A stretch of DNA of 64,000 nucleotides, taken from Mycobacterium terramassiliense. GTDB taxonomy: Bacteria; Actinomycetota; Actinomycetes; Mycobacteriales; Mycobacteriaceae. The stretch lies in NCBI RefSeq assembly GCF_900157385.1, contig NZ_LT717700.1:62001-126000 (forward strand), read 5' to 3'. Positions 8,563 through 15,044 of this stretch are shown in pieces. The translations under genes and the position numbers were made by a program. The notes below the pieces were generated by a model. That model saw only the letters and a program-made list of their open reading frames with translations, was not told the origin of the DNA and did not search any database. Position 1 is the first letter of the stretch; every line of letters begins with the position of its first letter.

Positions 8563-8576
8563 GTGACCGCTGTCAC
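8563..8576. promoter_or_regulatory. Second palindrome in the cyp136 promoter
   Basis: Arms GTGAC and GTCAC flank CGCT, 20 bp beyond the larger palindrome and 38 bp before the cyp136 start. The half-site GTCAC partly resembles the GTCAA half-site of the larger palindrome, so it may be an auxiliary site. Short arms make chance possible. Confidence 0.35.
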
Positions 8577-8614
8577 CCGTCCCCGGGCCTGCACAGGAGC
8601 GCAAAGGAGCCTCA

Positions 8615-10096
8615 ATGGCCGCCACCATCAGCACCCCGCACTACCTGCTCGACCAGGCGCGGCGCCGGTTTACACCGTCGATCAACAACTTTCCCGGCAT
8701 GGGGTTGGTCGAACGCAGGTTGCTGAACACGCAATTCCCGGAGCGCAAACTCGCCGAGCCGCCGCCGGGCAGCGGGCTCAAGGCGGCCGTCGGCGACGCG
8801 GGCCTGCCGGTCATCGGCCACATCATCGAGATGCTGCGTGGCGGACCGGACTATCTGCTGCACATGTACCAGACCAAGGGGCCCGTGATCTTCGGGGACT
8901 CGCCCGTCCTTCCGGGCATCGCCGCGCTGGGCCCGGACGCCGCCCAGGTCATCTACTCCAACCGCAACAAGGACTACTCGCAGCAGGGCTGGGTCCCGGT
9001 GATCGGGCCGTTCTTCCACCGCGGGCTGATGCTGCTGGACTTCGAAGAGCACCTGTTTCACCGGCGGATCATGCAGGAGGCGTTCGTCCGGTCCCGCCTG
9101 GTCAGCTACGTCGAGCAGATGGACCAGGTGGTCTCCCAGACGATCGCCAACGACTGGGTGGCCAATGACGCGCGCTTCCTGCTCTACCCGGCGATGAAGG
9201 AGCTGACGCTCGACATCGCGTCGATGGTGTTCATGGGCCACGAGCCGGGCACCGACCACGAACTGGTGACCAAGGTGAACAAGGCGTTTGCGATCACCAC
9301 GCGGGCGGGCAACGCCATCATCCGCACTCCCGTGCCGCCGTTCACCTGGTGGCGGGGTCTCAAGGCGCGCGAGCTGCTGGAGAACTACTTCCGCGAGCGC
9401 GTCAAGGAGCAGCGCGCGAACCCCGGCACCGACCTGCTGTCCGTGTTGTGTCAGACCGAGGACGAGGACGGCAACAAGTTCTCCGACGAGGACATCGTCA
9501 ACCACATGATCTTCCTGATGATGGCCGCGCACGACACGTCGACGTCGACGGTCACCACGATGGCCTACAACCTGGCCGCGCACCCGCAGTGGCAGCAGCG
9601 CTGCCGCGAGGAATCCGACCGGCTCGGCGACGGGCCGCTCGACATCGACTCGCTGGAGAAGCTGGAGTCACTCGATTTGGTGATGAACGAGTCGATCAGG
9701 CTGGTGACGCCGGTGCAGTGGGCGATGCGCCAGACGGTCCGCGACACCGAGCTGCTGGGCTACTACATTCCGAAGGGCACCAACGTCATCGCCTACCCGG
9801 GCATGAATCACCGGCTGCCCGAATTGTGGACGGACCCACTGAAATTCGACCCGGACCGGTTCACCGAGCCGCGCAACGAGCACAAGCGACACCGCTACGC
9901 GTTCACACCGTTCGGCGGCGGCGCGCACAAGTGCATCGGAATGGTCTTCGGGCAGCTGGAGATCAAGACGATCCTGCACCGCCTGCTGCGCAGGTATCGG
10001 CTCGAGTTGCCCCGCCCGGGATACCAGGCCGAGTGGGACTACGGCGGCATGCCGGTGCCCAAGGACGGCATGCCGATCGTGCTGCGGCCGCTCTAG
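8615..10096 (+). CDS. cyp136: Cytochrome P450 CYP136
   Basis: Heme monooxygenase of 493 residues, matching the length of the M. tuberculosis protein (492). The I-helix oxygen-activation motif is AAHDTST, the ExxR salt bridge is Glu359-Arg362 (ESIR), and the heme-ligand loop FGGGAHKCIG has Cys440. The family resembles CYP51/CYP136-type enzymes; the substrate is not known. The ATG at 8615 follows AAAGGAGC. It is divergently transcribed from a TetR gene across a perfect palindrome. No ferredoxin gene is adjacent. Confidence 0.95.
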   Translation: MAATISTPHYLLDQARRRFTPSINNFPGMGLVERRLLNTQFPERKLAEPPPGSGLKAAVGDAGLPVIGHIIEMLRGGPDYLLHMYQTKGPVIFGDSPVLPGIAALGPDAAQVIYSNRNKDYSQQGWVPVIGPFFHRGLMLLDFEEHLFHRRIMQEAFVRSRLVSYVEQMDQVVSQTIANDWVANDARFLLYPAMKELTLDIASMVFMGHEPGTDHELVTKVNKAFAITTRAGNAIIRTPVPPFTWWRGLKARELLENYFRERVKEQRANPGTDLLSVLCQTEDEDGNKFSDEDIVNHMIFLMMAAHDTSTSTVTTMAYNLAAHPQWQQRCREESDRLGDGPLDIDSLEKLESLDLVMNESIRLVTPVQWAMRQTVRDTELLGYYIPKGTNVIAYPGMNHRLPELWTDPLKFDPDRFTEPRNEHKRHRYAFTPFGGGAHKCIGMVFGQLEIKTILHRLLRRYRLELPRPGYQAEWDYGGMPVPKDGMPIVLRPL

Positions 10097-10103
10097 GCGC
10101 CGA

Positions 10104-10610
10104 TCAGGCGCCGAGCAGCCGGTTGGCGCACGCGATCACCGCGCGCAGCGCGGCCTGGGCCGGGTCCTCCGCGAGGCCCATCGCCCATTCGGTGCGAATC
10201 CCGTTGCTGCCGTGGATGAACGTCGCGGTGATGCCGCCGGAGCGCAGCTGGTGAAACCTCAACGTCTCCACCGTGATCCCGCGCTCGTGCAGCATCGCGG
10301 TCAGCGCGGCGATCGGACCGCTGGCGGCGACCGAACAGGTTCCGAGCTGATCGCCGACGGCGATCGTGGCCCGATAGTTGCGGGCCTGCGGGCCGAGGCG
10401 CCCGGCCGGCCGCTCGGTGTCGGTGCAGGCGAACTGCCCCAGCCGAACCGGGCCGGCGCCCTGACAGTAGCTGGCGACGAAGCTCTCCCAGGACATCGCG
10501 TCGGCCTCTGCCCGCAGACCGCGCGGCAAGTCGGCGCCGAAGTGGTGGGCGAACCACGCGGCCGCCGGGCACTCGCGCGCCGAGGGGAAACGGGAGGGGG
10601 ATAAAGCCAT
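10104..10610 (-). CDS. Stand-alone LeuA regulatory (allosteric) domain protein
   Basis: The 168-residue protein resembles only the C-terminal regulatory domain of 2-isopropylmalate synthase. The segments are NYRATIAVGDQ, then GTCSVAASGPIAALTAML, then a long C-terminal helix ending ACANRLL. The TIM-barrel catalytic domain is absent, so it cannot catalyse the LeuA reaction. In LeuA this domain binds leucine for feedback inhibition, so a leucine-binding or LeuA-interacting role is a reasonable inference. The ATG at 10610 follows AGAGAAG. It is preceded by a structured leader with a candidate leader peptide carrying Leu-Leu and Val-Val codons, which supports a tie to branched-chain amino acids. 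Confidence 0.82.
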   Translation of the reverse strand: MALSPSRFPSARECPAAAWFAHHFGADLPRGLRAEADAMSWESFVASYCQGAGPVRLGQFACTDTERPAGRLGPQARNYRATIAVGDQLGTCSVAASGPIAALTAMLHERGITVETLRFHQLRSGGITATFIHGSNGIRTEWAMGLAEDPAQAALRAVIACANRLLGA

Positions 10611-10622
10611 GGTTTCGGTCTT

Positions 10623-10715
10623 CTCTGATCAGAGGGGCGACCGACGGTAGTAGCTTCCGACCCACAGCGGGGGGTCGGTCTGGGATCAGACCCCGCTGCG
10701 GGTGCTGGCTACTAC
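10623..10715 (-). promoter_or_regulatory. Structured attenuator-like leader RNA
   Basis: On the minus strand, several helices can form. GTAGTAGC (10715-10708) pairs with GCTACTAC (10654-10647). CAGCGGGG (10698-10691) pairs with CCCCGCTG (10672-10665). CCGACCC (10678-10672) pairs with GGGTCGG (10663-10657). CTCTGATCAGAG (10634-10623) is self-complementary and covers part of the ribosome binding site. The second and third helices share bases and exclude one another. The first uses the Val-Val codons of the leader peptide as one strand. This is the architecture of a leader-peptide attenuator; no U-tract is seen, so control could be translational. Confidence 0.68.
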
Positions 10716-10736
10716 GGCACGCTGAAGAAGACGCAC
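10686..10736 (-). CDS. Putative 16-aa leader peptide with Leu-Leu and Val-Val codons
   Basis: A GTG at 10736 opens the peptide MRLLQRAVVASTRSGV followed by TGA. The branched-chain residues use CTT CTT and GTA GTA, codons that are rare in this high-GC genome, as expected of control codons. A TATCGT box lies exactly 7 nt before the GTG, so the mRNA would begin at or next to the start codon (leaderless). The peptide ends inside the competing stems of the leader. Ribosome stalling at Leu or Val codons would change which helices form upstream of the LeuA-domain gene. Confidence 0.65.
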   Translation of the reverse strand: MRLLQRAVVASTRSGV

Positions 10737-10743
10737 GAGCGCG

Positions 10744-10773
10744 ACGATAGACGCCCGCGGGCCGGCGGCGCAA
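10744..10773 (-). promoter_or_regulatory. Promoter of the LeuA-domain gene and its leader
   Basis: The minus strand carries a -10 TATCGT (10749-10744), which fits the mycobacterial TANNNT rule. Eighteen bases upstream is a weak -35 TTGCGC (10773-10768). The predicted transcription start coincides with the leader-peptide GTG. Confidence 0.6.
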
Positions 10774-10809
10774 ATTCATTTCGCGCGGTGGGGCATGCCC
10801 CCCGGCGAC

Positions 10810-11862
10810 TCAGCCGTTCGGCCCCTGCGACTGCTCGAACCGCAGATAGGCCTGGATCGTCGTCCCGTTCGATGTGGTGTGTGTGCGCACCAGATCCGAT
10901 ATCGCGTTGACCAGGTACAGGCCGCGACTGGCCGGGGAGCTGGGGCCCGGGTCCAGGCGCCCGACCAGCGGGTCGTCGAACCGTCCGGTGTCGCGAGCCT
11001 CGCAGACCAGATGCTCGTCTTGGCGCCAGAAGGCCAGCCGGCAGGCGCCGTCGGTGTACATCAGGCTGTTGGTGGCCAGCTCGGTCGCGATCAGTTGCAG
11101 ATCGTCGATCCCGTCCTCGGACATGCCCACCCAGCCCGCGTAGCTGACGGCGAACGAGCGGGCGGGACTGAGGTCCGCGGACTTGCGGACCAGGTATGTG
11201 ACGGCCCCCGGGTTGGCATAGAGCGGCCGGTTGCAGCGCTCCAGGGCGTCCTCGGGCGCGTACTCGGCGCTGCGCTGCAGCGCACCCCGGTTCCACAGGA
11301 AGGGGTGGGTCGCGCGGGCCTCCACCAGCAGCTGGTCATCGAGCCGGCTCGCGTCGTAGAGGCACAACTTCGTCACCGGGTAGCCGTCGAGCGCCTCGTT
11401 GACCAGCGCCTCGTGCTCGACGCAGGCGACGAACTCGTCGTCGCTGCGTCCCGGCCAGGCCAGCTGGCTCACGATCCGCACCCGCCGGTCGGGATGTTCG
11501 TCGACGAAGGAACCCTCCATCGCCATGAACCGGCTCGGGTTGCGACCGACCTCGGCGATGTCGGCCATGCGCAACTCGGCCGTGAATCCGCCGACCGAGC
11601 CGGACAAGGCGTCGTGCAGCAGGGCCAGCTTGTCGTCGGGCACCGCCACCAGGACGGCCTCGTCGGCACTCAGACCGTCGAGCACGAAGCGCGCCACAGA
11701 CTCCAGATAGTCCCGCTGCGAAGAGTAAAGGAACGCGGAATGGACGAAACCCGAGCGGCCGGCTTGCGTCCCCTTCAAGCCCCCCGGCATTCCAGCGCTG
11801 TCGCTGTCGATCACTACTGCCAACCCCCTGCTGGACCGGCCGTCTACATTCCCCCTCCCCAT
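10810..11862 (-). CDS. MEDS-domain sensor fused to anti-sigma-type HATPase
   Basis: The 350-residue cytoplasmic protein has two parts. Residues about 38-190 resemble the MEDS domain (FVHSAFLYSSQRDYL, then FVLDGLSADEAVLVAV), thought to sense small molecules. Residues about 225-345 resemble a GHKL/RsbW-type ATPase with N-box ELATNSLMY and a DTGRFDDP segment. Such proteins act as anti-sigma factors or anti-anti-sigma kinases. The start chosen is the upstream ATG (11862); a later in-frame start near the MEDS domain is possible. No sigma factor gene is adjacent, so the partner is unknown. Confidence 0.85.
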   Translation of the reverse strand: MGRGNVDGRSSRGLAVVIDSDSAGMPGGLKGTQAGRSGFVHSAFLYSSQRDYLESVARFVLDGLSADEAVLVAVPDDKLALLHDALSGSVGGFTAELRMADIAEVGRNPSRFMAMEGSFVDEHPDRRVRIVSQLAWPGRSDDEFVACVEHEALVNEALDGYPVTKLCLYDASRLDDQLLVEARATHPFLWNRGALQRSAEYAPEDALERCNRPLYANPGAVTYLVRKSADLSPARSFAVSYAGWVGMSEDGIDDLQLIATELATNSLMYTDGACRLAFWRQDEHLVCEARDTGRFDDPLVGRLDPGPSSPASRGLYLVNAISDLVRTHTTSNGTTIQAYLRFEQSQGPNG

Positions 11863-11922
11863 ACCCGATAAGGATCTTCGATATGCAAACGAGCGGAACG
11901 GGTCGCGCCGCGGGGGCGGTCG

Positions 11923-13365
11923 CTACAACCACCAGGAGGCCGCGGCGTCCAGATGCCGGCGGATGCGGTACCGGGCGAGGCTGTCATCGCCGGCCTTGAT
12001 CGCCTGCAGGATCCGCGCATGGGCGTGCTCGACGGCGGCCACGTCGTCCCACGTCGGCTGGGACTGCCCGGTGCTGGACCAGTGCCGGCGAAACACCTCG
12101 ATGACGATCCGAAGAAACAAGTCGAGCAGCGCATTGCCGGCCAGTTGCGCCAGGCCGAGGTGGAACCGGATCTCGTCGACCATAGCCTCGGGGGCCTCGC
12201 GAACGCCGCCCTCGTGGGCGCCCCGGTTCGCATCCAGAAAGGCCGCCACCTCGGAATCGGTGCGCCGCTTGACGACTCTGGCGACGTTGTCGATCTCGAT
12301 GGCATCGCGGACGCGGCGCAGGTCCTCGCCGGTGGGCTTGCGGTACTGCAGGTACAGGGCGATGGTGTCGATGCTCGCCTCGGCCCGCGGGCGGGTGACG
12401 ATCAGCCCACCACCGGGCCCGCGGCGCATCTGCGCCACGGAGTGATATTCGAGCAAACGCACCGCTTCCCGGAACACCGCGCGGCTCACCCGGTACCGCT
12501 CCAACAGGGCGGTCTCGGTCCCGAAGACCGAACCGGCCTGCCAGTCGCCGTCGGCGATCTCGTCGCCGATGGTGGCCGCCAGCATCTCGGCGAGCTTGCC
12601 CTGCGGCGCATCGCCGTCGAGCCGCCGGCGGGGCGCGCGCGGGCGGCCCTTGCCGCCGGGGTGATGCCGCTGCAGCCAGGCGGTGACCGCTTCGACGTGC
12701 CGCTCGGAGAGCGACCTGGCCCGCGCCGCGTCGCCGGCGGTGACGGCGGCGACGATCTCGGCGTGGTGCTTGTGCATGTGGTCGACCGCCTCGATGGCTT
12801 CGGTTGCCGAGTCGGTGCGCGACTGCAGGGCGTATCGGGTGGTGAGCCTGATCAGGATGTCGATGAACAGTTGCAGCACCGGGCTCTTGGATTGCCCCGC
12901 CAGCGCGATGTGGAACTCGTCGCGCGGCGCCGGCATGCCCGGCCGCCAGTGCCGCTGCGCGCGCAACACCGCGCGCAAGCGGTCGATGCCGACTTCGTCG
13001 ATCCGCTCCGCGGCCAGCGAGGCCGCCAAGGGCTCCAGCACCAGGCGCGCGTTGAGCAGGTCGACGAGCGTGGTGCCGACGTACTGCAGATAGATGACGA
13101 CGGCGCGGGTCGCGGGGCCGGCGTCCGGCTCGCAGATCAGCAGCCCGCCGCCCGGCCCACGGCGCATTCGGGCCACCTGGTGGTGTTCGACGAGGCGAAC
13201 GGCCTCCCGCAGCACCGAACGGCTGACGCCGTAGCGCTGTTGCAGAGCCTGTTCGGAGCCCAGCGATTCACCGACGGTCCAGCCGCGACGAACGACGTCC
13301 GCTTCGATGTGGCGGGCAACCTGTGCGGCGAGTTTGTCCGCGGGGCCGGAATCGCGCTGTGCCAC
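11923..13365 (-). CDS. Tandem-duplicated GntR/FadR regulator (Rv3060c-like)
   Basis: A 480-residue regulator made of two complete GntR-FadR units. Each has an N-terminal winged helix (YGVSRSVLREAVRLVEHH in the first half, YRVSRAVFREAVRLLEYH in the second). The helix is followed by MRRGPGGGL and then an all-helical FCD effector domain. The linker is about residues 235-255 and basic. Single FadR proteins are about 240 residues and dimerise, so the fusion would give an intramolecular pseudo-dimer. The start is a GTG (13365), 8 bp downstream of the thiolase-like gene stop, so the two are probably co-transcribed. Control of neighbouring lipid genes is likely but inferred. Confidence 0.92.
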   Translation of the reverse strand: MAQRDSGPADKLAAQVARHIEADVVRRGWTVGESLGSEQALQQRYGVSRSVLREAVRLVEHHQVARMRRGPGGGLLICEPDAGPATRAVVIYLQYVGTTLVDLLNARLVLEPLAASLAAERIDEVGIDRLRAVLRAQRHWRPGMPAPRDEFHIALAGQSKSPVLQLFIDILIRLTTRYALQSRTDSATEAIEAVDHMHKHHAEIVAAVTAGDAARARSLSERHVEAVTAWLQRHHPGGKGRPRAPRRRLDGDAPQGKLAEMLAATIGDEIADGDWQAGSVFGTETALLERYRVSRAVFREAVRLLEYHSVAQMRRGPGGGLIVTRPRAEASIDTIALYLQYRKPTGEDLRRVRDAIEIDNVARVVKRRTDSEVAAFLDANRGAHEGGVREAPEAMVDEIRFHLGLAQLAGNALLDLFLRIVIEVFRRHWSSTGQSQPTWDDVAAVEHAHARILQAIKAGDDSLARYRIRRHLDAAASWWL

Positions 13366-13373
13366 AAGTTATC

Positions 13374-14573
13374 TCAGCATGTGAGCAGCATGCATCCGGC
13401 GACGGGCCCGCCACCCACGGTGACCACGCCGACCTCGGGGCGTTTCGAGACCTGGCGTTCCCCCGCCTCGCCGCGCAGCTGCAGGCACCCTTCGTGCAGG
13501 GCCCAGTAACCGTGCATGCGCCCGGCCGAGAGCTGACCGCCGTAGGTGTTCAGCGGCAGTTGGCCGTCGCGGGCGATCCGCGCGCCGCCCTCGACGAACG
13601 GCCCGCCCTCGCCGTCGCCGCACACCCCGAGGGCTTCCAGCCAGGCCAGGGTGAGATACGTGAAACCGTCGTACAACTCGGCGACGTCGAGGTCGGCCGG
13701 CGTCAACTGCGTGCGTGACCACATCTGCGCGGTCGCATCCGACATCGCCATCTTGGGGTAGTCGGCGCGGTGGAACCAGCCACCGGCACCGTCGGATCCG
13801 CCGATCGCCTCGACCGCCACCGCGCGGTGCGGGCAGTCGCGGCCGTACTCCGCGTTCGACACCACCACCGCGATCGAGCCGTCGATCGGGACGTCGCAAT
13901 CCAGCAGCCCGAACGGCGTGGACACCGGGCGCGCTCCCAGGTAGTCGGCCATGGTCATCGGATCGCGGTAGACCGCAAGCGGATTCAGCGCGGCGTTGCG
14001 CCTGCCGTTGAGCGCCAGCCAGCCCAGCTGTTCCTTGGTGGTCCCGTACAGCTCCATGTGCCGGCGGCAGTTCAGCGCCAGCCAGTTCGCGGCCGAATAG
14101 GCGTGCGCCGCAACCAGATCGTTGACGTCGTCCATCGCGCCGACCGCCGGGCGCGGCGCCCCTTCCGGCGCCTCGAACATGCGCGCCAGCGGTTGGGCGG
14201 GCGCGTTCTCCTGCGGTTTGACGGGTACCGTGCCGCCGAGCATCTGAATCGTCCGGTACACCACGACATGGCGGGCGCGCCGTTCGGCCACCGCGCGGCA
14301 CGCCGACATCACCGGGCTCAGCAGTCCGCCGGTTCCGAAGCCTGCTCCGCAGTCGGCCGCCTCGATGCGCAGTTCGGCGTTGACGTCCGCGGCGGGCGTG
14401 TCGCCGAGGGTCGCGATTCCGTCGATGTCACCCGCGCCCAGGCCGGCGTCCTCGATGGCCGCCCGCACCGCCTCCATGGTCAGCTCCAGGCCGGGAATGC
14501 CGGTGCGACGGCCTATTCGCGAGATGCCGACCCCGGACAAGATCGCGTCCTTCTCGAAATAGGTCATACGCAC
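13374..14573 (-). CDS. Thiolase-like protein (SCP2/lipid-transfer type)
   Basis: A 399-residue member of the non-classical thiolase group often called lipid-transfer protein or Ltp. It has DGIATLGDTPAAD near the start, SACRAV at about 90, and NTYGGQLSAGRMHGYWALHE near the C-terminus in place of the usual GHPxGASG block. The catalytic-residue pattern is therefore atypical, and thiolytic activity is uncertain. These proteins commonly pair with small zinc-ribbon/OB-fold DUF35 partners, and exactly such a gene lies divergently at 14631. That pairing, known for steroid side-chain aldolases such as Ltp2, suggests a retro-aldol or thiolase role in sterol or fatty acyl-CoA breakdown. Confidence 0.85.
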   Translation of the reverse strand: MRMTYFEKDAILSGVGISRIGRRTGIPGLELTMEAVRAAIEDAGLGAGDIDGIATLGDTPAADVNAELRIEAADCGAGFGTGGLLSPVMSACRAVAERRARHVVVYRTIQMLGGTVPVKPQENAPAQPLARMFEAPEGAPRPAVGAMDDVNDLVAAHAYSAANWLALNCRRHMELYGTTKEQLGWLALNGRRNAALNPLAVYRDPMTMADYLGARPVSTPFGLLDCDVPIDGSIAVVVSNAEYGRDCPHRAVAVEAIGGSDGAGGWFHRADYPKMAMSDATAQMWSRTQLTPADLDVAELYDGFTYLTLAWLEALGVCGDGEGGPFVEGGARIARDGQLPLNTYGGQLSAGRMHGYWALHEGCLQLRGEAGERQVSKRPEVGVVTVGGGPVAGCMLLTC

Positions 14574-14611
14574 CGCCCGTCCACACGAACCGCCACCCGC
14601 TTCGAATCAAT

Positions 14612-14621
14612 AGAGTGTACT
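14612..14621. promoter_or_regulatory. AGAGTGTACT motif between thiolase-like and OB-fold genes
   Basis: This 10-bp sequence sits in the 57-bp divergent promoter and recurs exactly at 17284-17293 upstream of fadE22. Its role, as operator or core promoter, is undetermined. Confidence 0.35.
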
Positions 14622-14630
14622 GTATTGGGG

Positions 14631-14963
14631 GTGCCGGGCCAGCTGCTCATCGAACATTGCGACACATGCGCGCGCTGGGTTCACCCCGCGGCCGGCGAAT
14701 GCCGCGACTGCGGCACCCCGCTGGTGGCGCGAGCCGTGTCCGGCCGCGGCACGGTGTTCACCTACACGGTCAATCACCACCCGTACAACCCCGACATCGC
14801 GACCCCCTACGTGATCGCGATCGTCGAGCTCGCCGAACAGAGCGGGTTGCGGGTGGCGGCCAACATCGTTGGCTGTGAGCCCGATTCGGTGACGTGCGGG
14901 ATGCCCGTCGACATCCGGCCCGAGAAGGGTAGCGGCGGCGCGCCCCAATTCGCGCCGGCCTAA
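14631..14963 (+). CDS. DUF35 zinc-ribbon/OB-fold protein
   Basis: A 110-residue protein with an N-terminal zinc ribbon, CDTCxxWxxPxxxxCRDCG (cysteines at about residues 9, 12, 23 and 26). An OB-fold follows (GTVFTYTVNHHPYNP, then PYVIAIVEL). DUF35 proteins are obligate small partners of thiolase-like enzymes, where the OB-fold may hold the acyl-CoA. The GTG at 14631 is used; the long open frame running into it from upstream is antisense to the thiolase-like gene and not real. It is divergent from, and probably complexed with, the product of 13374-14573. Confidence 0.88.
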   Translation: MPGQLLIEHCDTCARWVHPAAGECRDCGTPLVARAVSGRGTVFTYTVNHHPYNPDIATPYVIAIVELAEQSGLRVAANIVGCEPDSVTCGMPVDIRPEKGSGGAPQFAPA

Positions 14964-15044
14964 CCCGCCAGGTGCCAGCGTGCGCAAAATGCCGGTCCGC
15001 GCGGCGTGTCGTTGTGCAAACACGCCCGCTCGCCGGCCAAACAG

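Noticed and set aside
10614..10740. T-box riboswitch ahead of the LeuA-domain gene
   Set aside because: No T-box sequence (TGGNACC) or long specifier stem was seen, whereas a leader peptide with paired Leu and Val codons fits attenuation better.
13770..14963. Plus-strand open frame of 397 codons over the thiolase-like gene
   Set aside because: Only its last about 110 codons are real (the DUF35 gene); the earlier part is antisense shadow.
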